The notes: a model not told the origin generated them from the sequence alone. A DNA stretch of 64,000 bases from Polynucleobacter sp. IMCC 30228 (GCF_021395205.1 NZ_JAJVCS010000005.1:62001-126000); one strand, 5' to 3'. Counted from the stretch's first letter, positions 1 through 8,975 are shown. A program made the numbers and translations.

Positions 1-15
1 TATGGATAAAATATA

Positions 16-1818
16 ATGAAATTATCTGATGTAGTAGCTCAATTTTTAAAAGATCAGGGAATCTATCATGTTTTTGCTATTTCTGGCGGAGCTTCACTGC
101 ATCTAATTCATTCTATTGCGGCTACCACTGGCATTGATTATGTATGCCCACTGCACGAGCAATCAGGGGCTTTTGCAGCAGATGCCTATTCACGAGTTAC
201 TGGCAATCTTGGATGTGCTATTGCTACCAGTGGGCCAGGTGCAACTAATTTGATTACTGGAATTGCTGGCGCTTACTATGACTCGGTGCCAGTACTTTTT
301 TTAACAGGACAGGTAGCTACATTTAGATCTAAAAAAGATACTGGCGTGAGACAAATGGGATTTCAGGAGACGGAAATCGTTGATATGTGCTCATCGATTA
401 CAAAATATGGAGTACTTATTCAAGATCCCTATGAAGTATTGTTTGAACTTGGAAAGGCTATTCACATTGCAAAAACTGGCCGACCAGGGCCAGTCTTGGT
501 TGATATACCAGACGATATTCAAAGAATGGATATCGATGTTTCAAAGCTAAAGAAATATACCCCTCTTGAAGAAGTTAAAACTTCTGAGAAAATTAAAAAA
601 GAGATGTCCATCATAGATAAAACGGTTAAATTGATTCAAAAATCTAAAAGACCAATTCTAATATATGGTTGGGGGGTGCATTTAGCTGGCGCTCAATATG
701 AAGCGATTGAGCTAAGCCATTTACTGGGAATACCAATTGCGTTAACATGGGCAGCGCGTGATTTGTTGGAGTCTGTAGACCCGCTTGCTGCCGGTGGATT
801 TGGCACGCATGGGACGCGCCCAGCAAATTTTGCAGTACAAAATGCCGATTTGGTAATTTCCATTGGATCGCGGTTAGATACAAAGGCAACAGGCACGCCC
901 CCAACTAGTTTTGCGCGTGAGGCGAAGTTGGTTATGGTTGATATCGATGTCACCGAAATTAATAAATTCAAACATTTAAATGTGAAGATTGATGTGCCAG
1001 CCAATTTAGACGCATTAAAATTTTTAAGACTTCTCTTGGGCAATCTTGCGCAAAGAGATTTAGCAAAAGATATGCCTGATTTTTCTGAATGGGTTTCACG
1101 TATTAATCAATGGAAAATTCAATACCCAATTTATGTAAAAAAAGATATAAAAAATAGTGAAGTTAATCCATACTGGTTTATGGAGCAATTTTCTTCCTTA
1201 CTTAATAATGAGGAAATTATTTTTGCCGATACTGGATGTGCTTTAGCATGGATGATGCAAGGATTTATTTTTAAAAAAGATCAGCGTTTTTTCCACGCAT
1301 TTAATAGCACACCAATGGGTTATGCCGTTCCAGGCGCAATTGGAGCGGCATTTGCCAGGCCGAAACAAAATATTATTTGTATAACTGGAGATGGAAGTCT
1401 CCAAATGAATATTCAAGAGTTGGCTACAATAGCCCATCACAAGTTGCCAATTAAAATTATATTATTTAATAATCATGGGCACGCAATGGTTCGGCAGACT
1501 CAAGATATGTGGTTAGATGGTAATCACTATGCAACGTCTACTGCTGGCGGGTTACCTGATCCGGACTTTATAGGAATTGCAAAAGCATATGGCTTTCGTG
1601 TTGAATCTATTAAATCAAGCGACGATTGCATAAGTAAGATTAAAAGCATTTTACAAGGAAGTGATCCATGTTTGGTGAATGTGGAAATAAATCCTGAATT
1701 TGGTGTTGCCCCTCAAGTACGTTTTGGTAGACCAAATGAAGATTCTGAACCACTACTTGAGCGCGAAGAATTTTTAAAAAATATGATAATCCAACCCCTT
1801 CCAATCTCTTTAACTTAA
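16..1818 (+). CDS. Acetolactate synthase-like TPP-dependent enzyme
   Basis: A 600-residue cytoplasmic enzyme with the three-domain layout of the acetolactate synthase / pyruvate decarboxylase superfamily. The N-terminal domain carries the cofactor-activating Glu (about E48, in HEQSGAFAADAY). The central domain has the ISIGSRLD stretch. The C-terminal domain has the TPP/Mg motif GDGS at about 458-461, ending in an Asn pair near 485-486. Known family members decarboxylate a 2-keto acid and transfer the fragment to an acceptor; in sugar clusters a relative (YerE) adds a two-carbon unit to a keto sugar. No small regulatory subunit follows, and the next gene is an FkbM methyltransferase 7 nt away, so a polysaccharide role is more likely than branched-chain amino acid synthesis. 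The exact substrate cannot be read from the sequence. Confidence 0.85.
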   Translation: MKLSDVVAQFLKDQGIYHVFAISGGASLHLIHSIAATTGIDYVCPLHEQSGAFAADAYSRVTGNLGCAIATSGPGATNLITGIAGAYYDSVPVLFLTGQVATFRSKKDTGVRQMGFQETEIVDMCSSITKYGVLIQDPYEVLFELGKAIHIAKTGRPGPVLVDIPDDIQRMDIDVSKLKKYTPLEEVKTSEKIKKEMSIIDKTVKLIQKSKRPILIYGWGVHLAGAQYEAIELSHLLGIPIALTWAARDLLESVDPLAAGGFGTHGTRPANFAVQNADLVISIGSRLDTKATGTPPTSFAREAKLVMVDIDVTEINKFKHLNVKIDVPANLDALKFLRLLLGNLAQRDLAKDMPDFSEWVSRINQWKIQYPIYVKKDIKNSEVNPYWFMEQFSSLLNNEEIIFADTGCALAWMMQGFIFKKDQRFFHAFNSTPMGYAVPGAIGAAFARPKQNIICITGDGSLQMNIQELATIAHHKLPIKIILFNNHGHAMVRQTQDMWLDGNHYATSTAGGLPDPDFIGIAKAYGFRVESIKSSDDCISKIKSILQGSDPCLVNVEINPEFGVAPQVRFGRPNEDSEPLLEREEFLKNMIIQPLPISLT

Positions 1819-1825
1819 AAAAATT

Positions 1826-2674
1826 ATGAAACTATTAGAAAATGTATTTGATGCTCTCATAGAGAGTCCGTCCCTTCACTATCGCTCATCAGCATTTTAT
1901 AAGCTTAATAAGGAGGTTGTTCTGAAGATAATCGAAGACCTTTTTAATTCTCCAGAGGGAAGACCTAGTTCATTTGGGCCGTTTGGGGATATTTCTTTGC
2001 CCTTTACTAGAATGGGAGCAATTAATTCTTTAGACTTATTTGGTTTAGATGAGCTAATCATTTTCTCCTTTTATCATGTAAATCGTAATAGATATAAAAG
2101 AGTAATAGATGTTGGCGCAAACTTGGGGTTACACTCTATTGTAATGTCTAGATGCGATTATAGCGTTAGATCTTTCGAGCCAGATCCGTGGCATTATGAA
2201 ATGCTGACAAAAAATCTAATTGCAAACTCCGCAAAGAACGTAACATCATTTAAACAGGCAGTATCGATAAGCGATGGCAAGGCTGAATTTGTCCGTGTTT
2301 TAGGCAATACAACAGGAAGTCATCTTGCGGGATCAAAAGATTCTTATGGACAAAAAGAAACCTTTATCGTTCCAGTATGTGCTGTTAAGCCACTGTTTGA
2401 ATGGGCAGATTTAGCAAAAATAGACGCAGAAGGTCATGAAAAGGAATTGCTACAAGCAGCTACTCCGGAATTAATGAAGAGCCTTGATATTATCGTAGAA
2501 ATTGGTAATCCAGAAAATGCAAAAGCAGTATTTAAGCACTTTAATGGTACAAGCGTAAATATGTTTTCTCAAAAGCTTGGATGGGGTGCTGTATCTAAAG
2601 TAGAAGATATGCCTATTTCTCATCGTGAAGGTAGTTTGTTTATTTCAAGCAAGACTCAAATGCCATGGAAATAA
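1826..2674 (+). CDS. FkbM family SAM-dependent methyltransferase
   Basis: A 282-residue protein with a class I SAM-binding fold. Motif I is DVGANLG at about 95-101 and the acidic strand-2 loop is FEPD at about 117-120. The FkbM-type KIDAEGHE motif follows near residues 191-198. FkbM enzymes O-methylate sugars and polyketides. The first 80 residues lie outside the core domain and may bind the acceptor. It sits 7 nt after the TPP enzyme and 25 nt before a small membrane protein gene, so it is probably part of one transcript. There is no clear Shine-Dalgarno sequence at its start. The target hydroxyl is unknown. Confidence 0.85.
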   Translation: MKLLENVFDALIESPSLHYRSSAFYKLNKEVVLKIIEDLFNSPEGRPSSFGPFGDISLPFTRMGAINSLDLFGLDELIIFSFYHVNRNRYKRVIDVGANLGLHSIVMSRCDYSVRSFEPDPWHYEMLTKNLIANSAKNVTSFKQAVSISDGKAEFVRVLGNTTGSHLAGSKDSYGQKETFIVPVCAVKPLFEWADLAKIDAEGHEKELLQAATPELMKSLDIIVEIGNPENAKAVFKHFNGTSVNMFSQKLGWGAVSKVEDMPISHREGSLFISSKTQMPWK

Positions 2675-2699
2675 AAGTAACTCCTATAGCTAAGCACAT

Positions 2700-3203
2700 A
2701 TGAATGCATTATTACTATCAATAGGCCTATTTATTTTTGCTTGGATTACTCATGTTCTGCTTTGGCAAATATACACACCAAAAAATCAATCATTAGCATT
2801 AATCAAGATATTTATTTTTGTAGCAGTATGCTTTATTTTGTTATTTCCTAGTTGGTTAGTGAACACTTTTAGTGTTCCACTTTTGCTTGGAATTTCAATG
2901 TTTTATCTTGGCACTTTAGGCTGCTATTTAATAGTTTATACGGCGGTAGAGGAAACAAGCCCATCCTTAGCAATTTTTTGGGCACTCCAAAAAAATATAC
3001 AAAAAGGCTGCACCAGTAAAGAATTGGCCCAAGTAATTACTGATGATACTTTCATTAAACCTAGAATTAATGCTTTGAGGCGCAATGGCATTTTGGTTCA
3101 AATTGCAGAAAGCAGTGAGTATCAATTAACTTCAAAAGGTCAAAAGGCCGCAGTAATTGCGACTCTGATATCTAAGATTTTTAATATAAAAAGAAATGCA
3201 TAA
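2700..3203 (+). CDS. Small 3-TM membrane protein with winged-helix-like tail (pair 1, A)
   Basis: A 167-residue protein I do not recognise as a named family. Three hydrophobic helices are visible at about residues 2-20, 32-52 and 57-82. A soluble tail of about 75 residues follows, with helices and a final two-strand wing ending in LTSKGQKA, which resembles a small winged-helix domain (TSKELAQV then PRINALRRNGILV). The last 8 nt overlap the next gene. The 166-residue protein at 8475 has the same architecture and similar tail residues (RIQSLLNKKIL, LTPKGR). The role is unknown; a membrane-anchored adaptor or regulator of the glycan enzymes is a guess. There is no evidence that the tail binds DNA. 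Confidence 0.7.
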   Translation: MNALLLSIGLFIFAWITHVLLWQIYTPKNQSLALIKIFIFVAVCFILLFPSWLVNTFSVPLLLGISMFYLGTLGCYLIVYTAVEETSPSLAIFWALQKNIQKGCTSKELAQVITDDTFIKPRINALRRNGILVQIAESSEYQLTSKGQKAAVIATLISKIFNIKRNA

Positions 3204-3732
3204 CATTAATAGTAGTTTTATTAACTATTTACCGATTAGTCCCTTGATTGGCATCTTGCTTGATGTTATTGCGCATATAATTCTAAGTAGAATAAATAAG
3301 AAAGGTGCGCATGTAGGTACTCAATTTATTTCAATAGCAATTGGCTTAATTGTCACTTTATCTTTCTTAATTTTTTTATTATGGGATGCAGAATTAAGCC
3401 TTCTTAATAATATTTCATATGGCATCCTGTATTGCATTATTTATCTTGAGTTTGCATTTATTCTTTTTAATATTATTAATGCCAATGTTTCTTCTTTGAG
3501 GGTTAGAATGCTAAAAGAATATGCGATAGTTGGTGAAAAAGGACTATCGGATGAGGTTTTACTCAGAAAATATTCAGCGAGCGAAATTTTAGCGGTACGT
3601 ATTGAGCGACTAACAGCAGGCAATCAAATTTACTTAAATGACAATCGATACTTTGCAAGAAAAGGTGGTGTAGCAATGATTGCAGTTTTTTTTAATGGAT
3701 TGCGTTTTATTTTATTAAGAAATAAAAGATAG
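3196..3732 (+). CDS. Small 3-TM membrane protein with winged-helix-like tail (pair 1, B)
   Basis: A 178-residue partner of the preceding gene, overlapping it by 8 nt. Hydrophobic segments lie near residues 13-31, 43-61 and 70-92. A tail follows with the core ILAVRIERLTAGNQI and a wing ending in ARKGG, then a hydrophobic C-terminal stretch and a basic end. It matches the protein at 8972 in its tail (ARVARLLNNKFLI, NKGKVL) and in an Ile/Ser-Asn-rich stretch after helix 3, so the two B proteins are probably homologous. The next methyltransferase begins 2 nt downstream. Overlap and conserved order suggest A and B act as a complex. Function unknown. Confidence 0.68.
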   Translation: MHNINSSFINYLPISPLIGILLDVIAHIILSRINKKGAHVGTQFISIAIGLIVTLSFLIFLLWDAELSLLNNISYGILYCIIYLEFAFILFNIINANVSSLRVRMLKEYAIVGEKGLSDEVLLRKYSASEILAVRIERLTAGNQIYLNDNRYFARKGGVAMIAVFFNGLRFILLRNKR

Positions 3733-3734
3733 AA

Positions 3735-4394
3735 ATGTCTGAAAAAAACCTCTTATCTAGATATCCACAGTCTAAACGTATTATAAAAAATAGAATTAAA
3801 AATAAAGAGAGTGCTCGTGAAGTCGCATTAAAATTTGGGAAAGAATATTTTGATGGAGATCGAGAGCAGGGGTACGGAGGATATTATTATGATGGCAGAT
3901 GGTTGCCCATTGCTAAAGATATAATCCAGCATTTTAATCTCAAGCCCGGTGACCGGGTTTTAGATATAGGATGTGCAAAAGGATTTTTAGTTCATGACTT
4001 AATGAGGACCCTTCCTGGCCTAGAAGTTTATGGCCTTGATATATCTGAGTATGCACTTTTCAATGCACACCCCGACGTTATAGGACGACTTCATCTGGGC
4101 AATGCCACAAAATTACCTTTTCCAGATAATAGCTTTATGGCTGTTATTTCAATTAATACCATTCACAATCTTGAACGCATAGACTGTATTGCTGCTTTAG
4201 GGGAGATTGAGCGAGTAGCCCCAGGAAGATCTTACGTTCAAGTTGATGCCTATCGAAATATAAGTGAAAAAAAAATATTTGAGGATTGGATGCTTACTGC
4301 AAAAACCTATGGAACACCTAATGATTGGAATAAAATTTTTAAAGAAGCAGGGTTTAATGGGGATTATTATTGGACAATTCTAGAAGTAGATTGA
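3735..4394 (+). CDS. Class I SAM-dependent methyltransferase
   Basis: A 219-residue soluble enzyme. Motif I is VLDIGCAKG near residues 75-83, the strand-2 acidic loop is YGLDIS, and the post-II region is LPFPDNSF, typical of Methyltransf_11 proteins acting on small molecules or sugars. The first 60 residues are basic and polar and include a Tyr/Gly-rich stretch. It starts 2 nt after the second small membrane protein, so it is co-transcribed with the pair. The gene after it is also a methyltransferase, but the two are not close duplicates. Substrate unknown. Confidence 0.75.
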   Translation: MSEKNLLSRYPQSKRIIKNRIKNKESAREVALKFGKEYFDGDREQGYGGYYYDGRWLPIAKDIIQHFNLKPGDRVLDIGCAKGFLVHDLMRTLPGLEVYGLDISEYALFNAHPDVIGRLHLGNATKLPFPDNSFMAVISINTIHNLERIDCIAALGEIERVAPGRSYVQVDAYRNISEKKIFEDWMLTAKTYGTPNDWNKIFKEAGFNGDYYWTILEVD

Positions 4395-4413
4395 ATTGCA
4401 ATTAAACGTTTAA
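4394..4413. repeat. Two adjacent short palindromes between methyltransferase genes
   Basis: AATTGCAATT (4394-4403) and TTAAACGTTTAA (4402-4413) are perfect palindromes that overlap by two bases in the 43-nt gap before the next methyltransferase. They could be an operator or just AT-rich coincidence. No T tract follows, so this is not a terminator. Confidence 0.3.
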
Positions 4414-4437
4414 ATTCTTGGAGAGAGAGTTAAGCAA

Positions 4438-5115
4438 ATGAGTAAAATGCACACACAGGAAAAGCAATATACGGTCATGCTTGATTACCGAGATAAGCAG
4501 GGCCTAGAGTCTCTTGGATTGATGACAAGTCAGGCTTGGTATGATGACCCAAAACGTTTAACCTTCACCTTAGCACGATATAAGTTTGCTGCGAAGATGT
4601 TGGCAGGAAGCAAAAATGTTCTTGAGGTTGGGTGTGCCGATGCTTTTGCAACGAGAATAGTAAAGCAGGAAGTTGAAAAGTTAACTGCAATTGACTTTGA
4701 TCCATTATTTGTTGAGGATACCCTTGCAAGGATGGGTGACAAGTGGGCTTTCGACTGCTTAGTGCACGATATGTTAAAAGGTCCGATTAAGGATCAATTT
4801 GATGGAATTTATGCTTTGGATGTGTTGGAACATATTCTGCCTGCAAATGAGAGTTTGTTCCTAGGAAACATTGTAAGCTCACTTTCTGAAAATGGAGTCT
4901 TGGTAATCGGAATGCCGTCATTGGAGTCACAAGATTATGCATCACCAATGAGCAAGGAGGGGCATGTGAACTGCAAATCCATGCCCGACCTAAAATCTAC
5001 TATGCAAAAATATTTTAATAACGTTTTTATGTTTTCTATGAATGATGAGGTAATTCATACAGGTTACTATAAGATGGCACATTACCTATTTGCTATTGGG
5101 TGCAATAAGAAGTAA
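4438..5115 (+). CDS. Class I SAM-dependent methyltransferase
   Basis: A 225-residue soluble enzyme. Motif I is VLEVGCADA near residues 61-69, strand 2 ends in AIDFDP, and strand 4 gives IYALDVLEHI, the usual Methyltransf_23/11 pattern. The motif-I Gly that normally follows GCxx is Ala here (GCADAF), a mild departure. A good ribosome site, GGAGAG at 4420-4425, precedes the start, which is uncommon in this AT-rich stretch. A 110-nt gap with a likely promoter follows, so this gene probably ends the first transcription unit. The acceptor is unknown; neighbours suggest a glycan or lipid-linked sugar. Confidence 0.75.
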   Translation: MSKMHTQEKQYTVMLDYRDKQGLESLGLMTSQAWYDDPKRLTFTLARYKFAAKMLAGSKNVLEVGCADAFATRIVKQEVEKLTAIDFDPLFVEDTLARMGDKWAFDCLVHDMLKGPIKDQFDGIYALDVLEHILPANESLFLGNIVSSLSENGVLVIGMPSLESQDYASPMSKEGHVNCKSMPDLKSTMQKYFNNVFMFSMNDEVIHTGYYKMAHYLFAIGCNKK

Positions 5116-5162
5116 AAAATAAAACCCAATACTAAGTATATAAAATTTTTTAGATATTATTC

Positions 5163-5191
5163 TTCATGCATTAAATGATATTTAGTATAAT
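5163..5191 (+). promoter_or_regulatory. Candidate promoter upstream of the GT2/GtrA pair
   Basis: The 110-nt gap holds a perfect TATAAT at 5186-5191. At 17-nt spacing the -35 position reads TTCATG (5163-5168), a weak match. The downstream TTG start at 5226 has an AAGGGG ribosome site at about 5214-5219. The -10 box is clear; the -35 is not. Confidence 0.45.
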
Positions 5192-5225
5192 AGAACTATA
5201 TACAAGTATCTAAAAGGGGCCTCTT

Positions 5226-6005
5226 TTGTTAATCAATCCATCTTTGAGTAAAGGTTCTCTTACTATTGCCATTTGTGCGTATAACGAGCAAGAATTTATA
5301 AGAGAAGCTATCCAAACAACTCTAGATGCTCTGGCAAGTACTCCAAATTTGAAAACGCAGATATTAGTAATAGACGATGGATCCGTCGATGCTACTTCCG
5401 AAATTGTGTTAAATCAAATCAGAATTCATCCTGAAATTACACTTATTCAAAATGAAAAGAATTTAGGTCTTGGGGCTTCTATTCAGAAAGCAATTCAATG
5501 CGCTCAAATGGAAAAATTTATTTTTTTACCCGGGGATAATGATCTACCACTATCTACCCTAAAACTACTTTTTCGTAATGCTTTTTTTGCTGATGTTGTA
5601 ATGACGTATTTTCCAAATGATGAATGTCGCGGTAGAAAAAGATATCTTTTATCTTCTTTATTTAAAGTGATTTACACAAGTTCTTTTGATTTATATATGC
5701 TTTATGTTAATGGGCCCGCAGTTTATCCTACTAAACTATTGCAAGAGTTAAAACTTAAGTCAACAAGATTTAGTATTGTTGTGGAAATTAATGTAAAGTT
5801 GCTGCGTCAAGGATTAAGTTTTCTTGAATTGCCTAGTTCAAGGCAGGTCGGCATGTTAGGGAGTACATCAGCTAGTTTTATAAGCTTCATTGAAGTAATA
5901 AAAGTCTATCTGCATTTAATCTATGAAGTGCATATAAAGTCAAATTCTAAATATACAAAACGGCCCAGCCGAGTAGACTTTGAGTTCGAAGTATTGCCCA
6001 AATAG
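5226..6005 (+). CDS. Family 2 glycosyltransferase (polyprenyl-phosphate sugar synthase-like)
   Basis: A 259-residue GT-A fold enzyme. The nucleotide-binding motif VIDDGS lies at about 48-53 and the DXD-type metal motif is GDND at about 103-106. The FxVVxExxxKLLRQG pattern typical of dolichyl/undecaprenyl-phosphate sugar synthases lies around 182-197. There are no C-terminal membrane helices. The start is TTG at 5226, supported by AAGGGG upstream. The next gene, 2 nt away, is GtrA-like, and this pairing is the classic arrangement for making and flipping undecaprenyl-phosphate-linked sugars. The reaction is probably NDP-sugar plus polyprenyl phosphate, feeding the GT-C proteins in this window. 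Confidence 0.82.
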   Translation: MLINPSLSKGSLTIAICAYNEQEFIREAIQTTLDALASTPNLKTQILVIDDGSVDATSEIVLNQIRIHPEITLIQNEKNLGLGASIQKAIQCAQMEKFIFLPGDNDLPLSTLKLLFRNAFFADVVMTYFPNDECRGRKRYLLSSLFKVIYTSSFDLYMLYVNGPAVYPTKLLQELKLKSTRFSIVVEINVKLLRQGLSFLELPSSRQVGMLGSTSASFISFIEVIKVYLHLIYEVHIKSNSKYTKRPSRVDFEFEVLPK

Positions 6006-6007
6006 AA

Positions 6008-6412
6008 TTGTCAAAAAATATGCTTTATTTAAAAGAAAACTATAAAAAAATAGCATTATGGTTATGCATGGGATTAATATTTCTTGGGGTTACTAATTTA
6101 ATTTTATTCTTTTTCGTTGAGGTATTGTATTTTTCCATTTTAGTAGCAACTTTAGTTACGGTTGAATTAACAACAATATTACGCTATTTTGCAAATAGTT
6201 ATATTGTTTTCAGGGAAAAAATAAGTATTAGAGACTTAATTAAATATCATATTGCCAATTTAGCTGCGATAGCGGTATGGTGGACTGCCGTAAATGTTTT
6301 TGCTATCTTAGGGATGCATTATTTGATAGCAAGTACAGTAGCCGTTATTTTGTCTACCACAATTAGTTTTTATAGTAATTTTTTTTGGGTTTGGAAGAAA
6401 TCGAAGCATTAA
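6008..6412 (+). CDS. GtrA-like membrane protein
   Basis: A 134-residue protein with four hydrophobic helices, the size and layout of the GtrA family (PF04138). The typical central stretch with an aromatic/Asn-rich loop (RYFANSYIVFR) and the closing helix ending FYSNFFWVW are visible. GtrA proteins are thought to help polyprenyl-phosphate sugars cross the inner membrane. The start is TTG at 6008; an ATG at 6020 would shorten the protein by four residues and is possible. It follows the GT2 gene by 2 nt, which fits a synthase-flippase pair. Confidence 0.8.
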   Translation: MSKNMLYLKENYKKIALWLCMGLIFLGVTNLILFFFVEVLYFSILVATLVTVELTTILRYFANSYIVFREKISIRDLIKYHIANLAAIAVWWTAVNVFAILGMHYLIASTVAVILSTTISFYSNFFWVWKKSKH

Positions 6413-6451
6413 ACAACCATGCTGATATTTAAAAGCTAAAGTAAGAAAAAT

Positions 6452-7426
6452 ATGGATAATTTTAATCAAAATACTGCTATTAAATTGTATAAAAATATTT
6501 TCTACATCAGGAGAGCTGAGGAAATATTATCTGATGAGTATAGGAAAGGGGTAATGAAAACACCCACCCATTTTGGAATTGGTCAAGAAGCCATAGCAAC
6601 TGGGGTTTGCGCTGCACTTAATGATGATGACGTGATTTATACGCACCACCGCAGTCATACGCATTACCTAGGTAAAGGTGGAAGTCTCTTTGGGCTTATG
6701 GCAGAACTTTTGGGAAGAGACGGGGGCTGCTCAAAGGGGCGGGGCGGTTCAGTTCATTTAGTTGATCGTTCTGTTGGATTTTTGGGATCCTCACCAATTC
6801 TTGGACACTCTTTAGCGTTAGCAAGTGGCTCTGGACTGGCTTTTAAAATGGATCATACTAGCAAAGTGGCTGTTGCCTTCTTTGGAGAGGGGGCTTGCGA
6901 TGAAGGGGCCGCTTGGGAATGTTTTAATTATGCCTCTGTCAATAAGTTACCGGTGCTTTTTGTATGTGAAAATAATTTGTATGCTACTGAAAGCCCGATG
7001 TCTGTAAGACAGCACAGTGAAGCTGATTTATGCAAAAGGTTAGAATCTTTTCAAGTTAAAGCTAAAAAAATAGATGGAAATGATGTTTTTGATGTCTACC
7101 ATGCCGCAATAAATGCACTAAATTATTGTAGAAATGGTCATGGCCCCATGTTTTTAGAATGTATGACATATCGCTGGCGGGAACATGTAGGCCCCATGTG
7201 GGATTACGAGATAAATAGAACATATCGAACAAAAGAAGAGCTTGATGAGTGGATAAAAAAATGTCCTGTAATTCGTGCTCGTAAATATTTGATTGATGAA
7301 GGGATAGCCACTATTCAAGCCATTGATAATTGGAATAATCAAATAGAACAAGAAATATCTCTGACTTTAGAAAAGGCATATGAAAGCCCTTGGCCAGATC
7401 CAAAAACTCTTTTTGAAAATGTTTGA
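6452..7426 (+). CDS. TPP-dependent dehydrogenase E1 alpha subunit-like
   Basis: A 324-residue protein of the pyruvate/acetoin dehydrogenase E1 alpha family. The TPP motif begins GEG at about 145-147 and closes with the CENNLYAT stretch near 173-180. The THHRSHTHYL and RGGSVHL motifs that shape the active site are present. The length is normal. It is followed 12 nt later by the beta subunit. No E2 (lipoyl transferase) or E3 gene is present, so this is unlikely to be a normal 2-oxoacid dehydrogenase complex. In glycan clusters such E1 pairs are presumed to build unusual acyl or sugar units. Substrate unknown. Confidence 0.88.
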   Translation: MDNFNQNTAIKLYKNIFYIRRAEEILSDEYRKGVMKTPTHFGIGQEAIATGVCAALNDDDVIYTHHRSHTHYLGKGGSLFGLMAELLGRDGGCSKGRGGSVHLVDRSVGFLGSSPILGHSLALASGSGLAFKMDHTSKVAVAFFGEGACDEGAAWECFNYASVNKLPVLFVCENNLYATESPMSVRQHSEADLCKRLESFQVKAKKIDGNDVFDVYHAAINALNYCRNGHGPMFLECMTYRWREHVGPMWDYEINRTYRTKEELDEWIKKCPVIRARKYLIDEGIATIQAIDNWNNQIEQEISLTLEKAYESPWPDPKTLFENV

Positions 7427-7438
7427 TTAGGAATAACC

Positions 7439-8473
7439 ATGAGAAGTATTAAGTATTCAGAGGCTATATCAGAAGGAATCGTGCAGGAAATGGAGTCTAA
7501 TCCAAATATATTTATTACCGGAATAGCGGTCGATTATCCTTCGGGCATTTTTGGAACAACTATAGAGGCATTTAAAAAGTTTGGACCTTCCAGAGTTTTT
7601 GATTCACCTGCAATGGAGAATGCGTTAACTGGTATTGCAATTGGTGCCGCCGCCGTTGGTAAAAGGCCAATACTCGTTCATCCAAGGGTAGATTTTATGT
7701 TCCTTTCGTTTGACATGCTCCTGCAATTGGCTGCAAAGTGGAGATATATGTATGGTGGAAATGCTGGAAATGTACCTATCGTAATTCGAGGAATTATAGG
7801 TAGAGGTTGGGGGCAGGGCTCGACACACTCCCAAAGTATACAAGCTCCTTTAGCACACTTCCCTGGTTTAACAGTAGTTATGCCCGCCTTTCCTGAGGAT
7901 GCTAAAGGATTAATGATTAGTGCTCTACGACATACTGGGCCAGTTGTTATTTTGGAGTATCGTACTTTATACGATACTATGGGAGAAGTATCTGAAAAAC
8001 CAATTCCGACACCAATTGGTAAGGCAAAGGTCATAAAAGAAGGCAAAGACTTAACGATAGTCGCAACGTCCTTCATGTCACTTGAAGCATTAAACGCGGC
8101 TAAAAAATTAGAAGAAAGCGGGATCTCAATCGAGGTAGTGGACTTAAGAAGTATACGTCCGTTAGACGAGGAAACCGTATTAAATTCAGTAAAAAAAACC
8201 GGTCGATTAATAGTCGCAGACACTAGCTGGGAACTGTGTGGAGTTGCAAGTGAAATAGTAGCTTTAGCTGCAGAAAAAGCATTTAATTTTTTGAAATGCC
8301 CGGCGAGGAGAATAACAATAGCAGATTGTCCAGCCCCTGTTTCGAATTCCCTTGAAAAAGTATTTTATCCATCATCATCAACTTTAATAAAAGCCATTTG
8401 TTCAATGCTTGGAGTTGAGTCCAAGGAGTTTGGTTTAATTGATTTAACTGAAAGTTTTAAGGGGCCTTATTGA
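7439..8473 (+). CDS. TPP-dependent dehydrogenase E1 beta subunit-like
   Basis: A 344-residue partner of the preceding gene. The N-terminal pyrimidine-binding domain includes DSPAMENALTGIAIGAA near residues 55-71, with the conserved Glu in the AMEN context. It then has GRGWGQGSTHSQS, and a C-terminal transketolase domain with VVDLRSIRPLDEETV around 233-247. These are standard E1 beta features. It ends 1 nt before the second small membrane-protein pair, so both belong to one transcript. Together with the alpha subunit it would form the E1 heterotetramer. The acceptor of the activated acyl group is not identifiable because no lipoyl E2 lies nearby. Confidence 0.88.
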   Translation: MRSIKYSEAISEGIVQEMESNPNIFITGIAVDYPSGIFGTTIEAFKKFGPSRVFDSPAMENALTGIAIGAAAVGKRPILVHPRVDFMFLSFDMLLQLAAKWRYMYGGNAGNVPIVIRGIIGRGWGQGSTHSQSIQAPLAHFPGLTVVMPAFPEDAKGLMISALRHTGPVVILEYRTLYDTMGEVSEKPIPTPIGKAKVIKEGKDLTIVATSFMSLEALNAAKKLEESGISIEVVDLRSIRPLDEETVLNSVKKTGRLIVADTSWELCGVASEIVALAAEKAFNFLKCPARRITIADCPAPVSNSLEKVFYPSSSTLIKAICSMLGVESKEFGLIDLTESFKGPY

Positions 8474-8474
8474 T

Positions 8475-8975
8475 ATGTTTTATTACGTATTAATTTTTAT
8501 ATTAATACAATTTATTTTATATATATTAATAGTTCGAAATCTTTATATTTTTAAATCTGAAAAAGGAATTTTCCTATATCACTTAATACCCGGTTTGCTA
8601 ATAACTGGAATTGCTATCTGTTTATGGTTTACATTAAAGAACATAGTGTTAGCTGACCTAATACTTTGTATTAGCTTATATGGAATATATGCAATTTCCT
8701 TTTTGGAGTTTTGGTCACTTGCTCAAGGAGGGTATTCGCTATCCATAATTGAAGAAATTAGGATTGCTGAATACGAGTATAGAAAACCCGATATAAATAA
8801 ATTAGCAACAATAGGAAAGATAAAATTTACGAACAGAATTCAATCACTATTGAATAAAAAAATTCTGCTTGAAGAGAAAGGTAACTTTGAATTAACACCA
8901 AAAGGAAGGCTAGTATTTACCGTTTTAAATTTTATTCATTGGTTAGTGAATGGTAAATATCAACATATAAAATGA
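8475..8975 (+). CDS. Small 3-TM membrane protein with winged-helix-like tail (pair 2, A)
   Basis: A 166-residue protein with hydrophobic helices near residues 2-24, 29-53 and 56-76, then a soluble tail of about 85 residues. The tail contains ISFTNRI-like helix residues (FTNRIQSLLNKKILLEE) followed by FELTPKGRL, a winged-helix-like ending. It matches the 2700-3203 protein in length, topology and tail motif. It begins 1 nt after the E1 beta gene and overlaps its partner by 4 nt (ATGA). I do not recognise the family. A protein-protein adaptor at the membrane is as plausible as a regulator. Confidence 0.7.
   Translation: MFYYVLIFILIQFILYILIVRNLYIFKSEKGIFLYHLIPGLLITGIAICLWFTLKNIVLADLILCISLYGIYAISFLEFWSLAQGGYSLSIIEEIRIAEYEYRKPDINKLATIGKIKFTNRIQSLLNKKILLEEKGNFELTPKGRLVFTVLNFIHWLVNGKYQHIK

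Noticed and set aside
7678..8223. 181-codon minus-strand ORF opposite the E1 beta gene
   Set aside because: It mirrors a clear E1 beta gene, has no recognisable domain and no ribosome site; a shadow frame.
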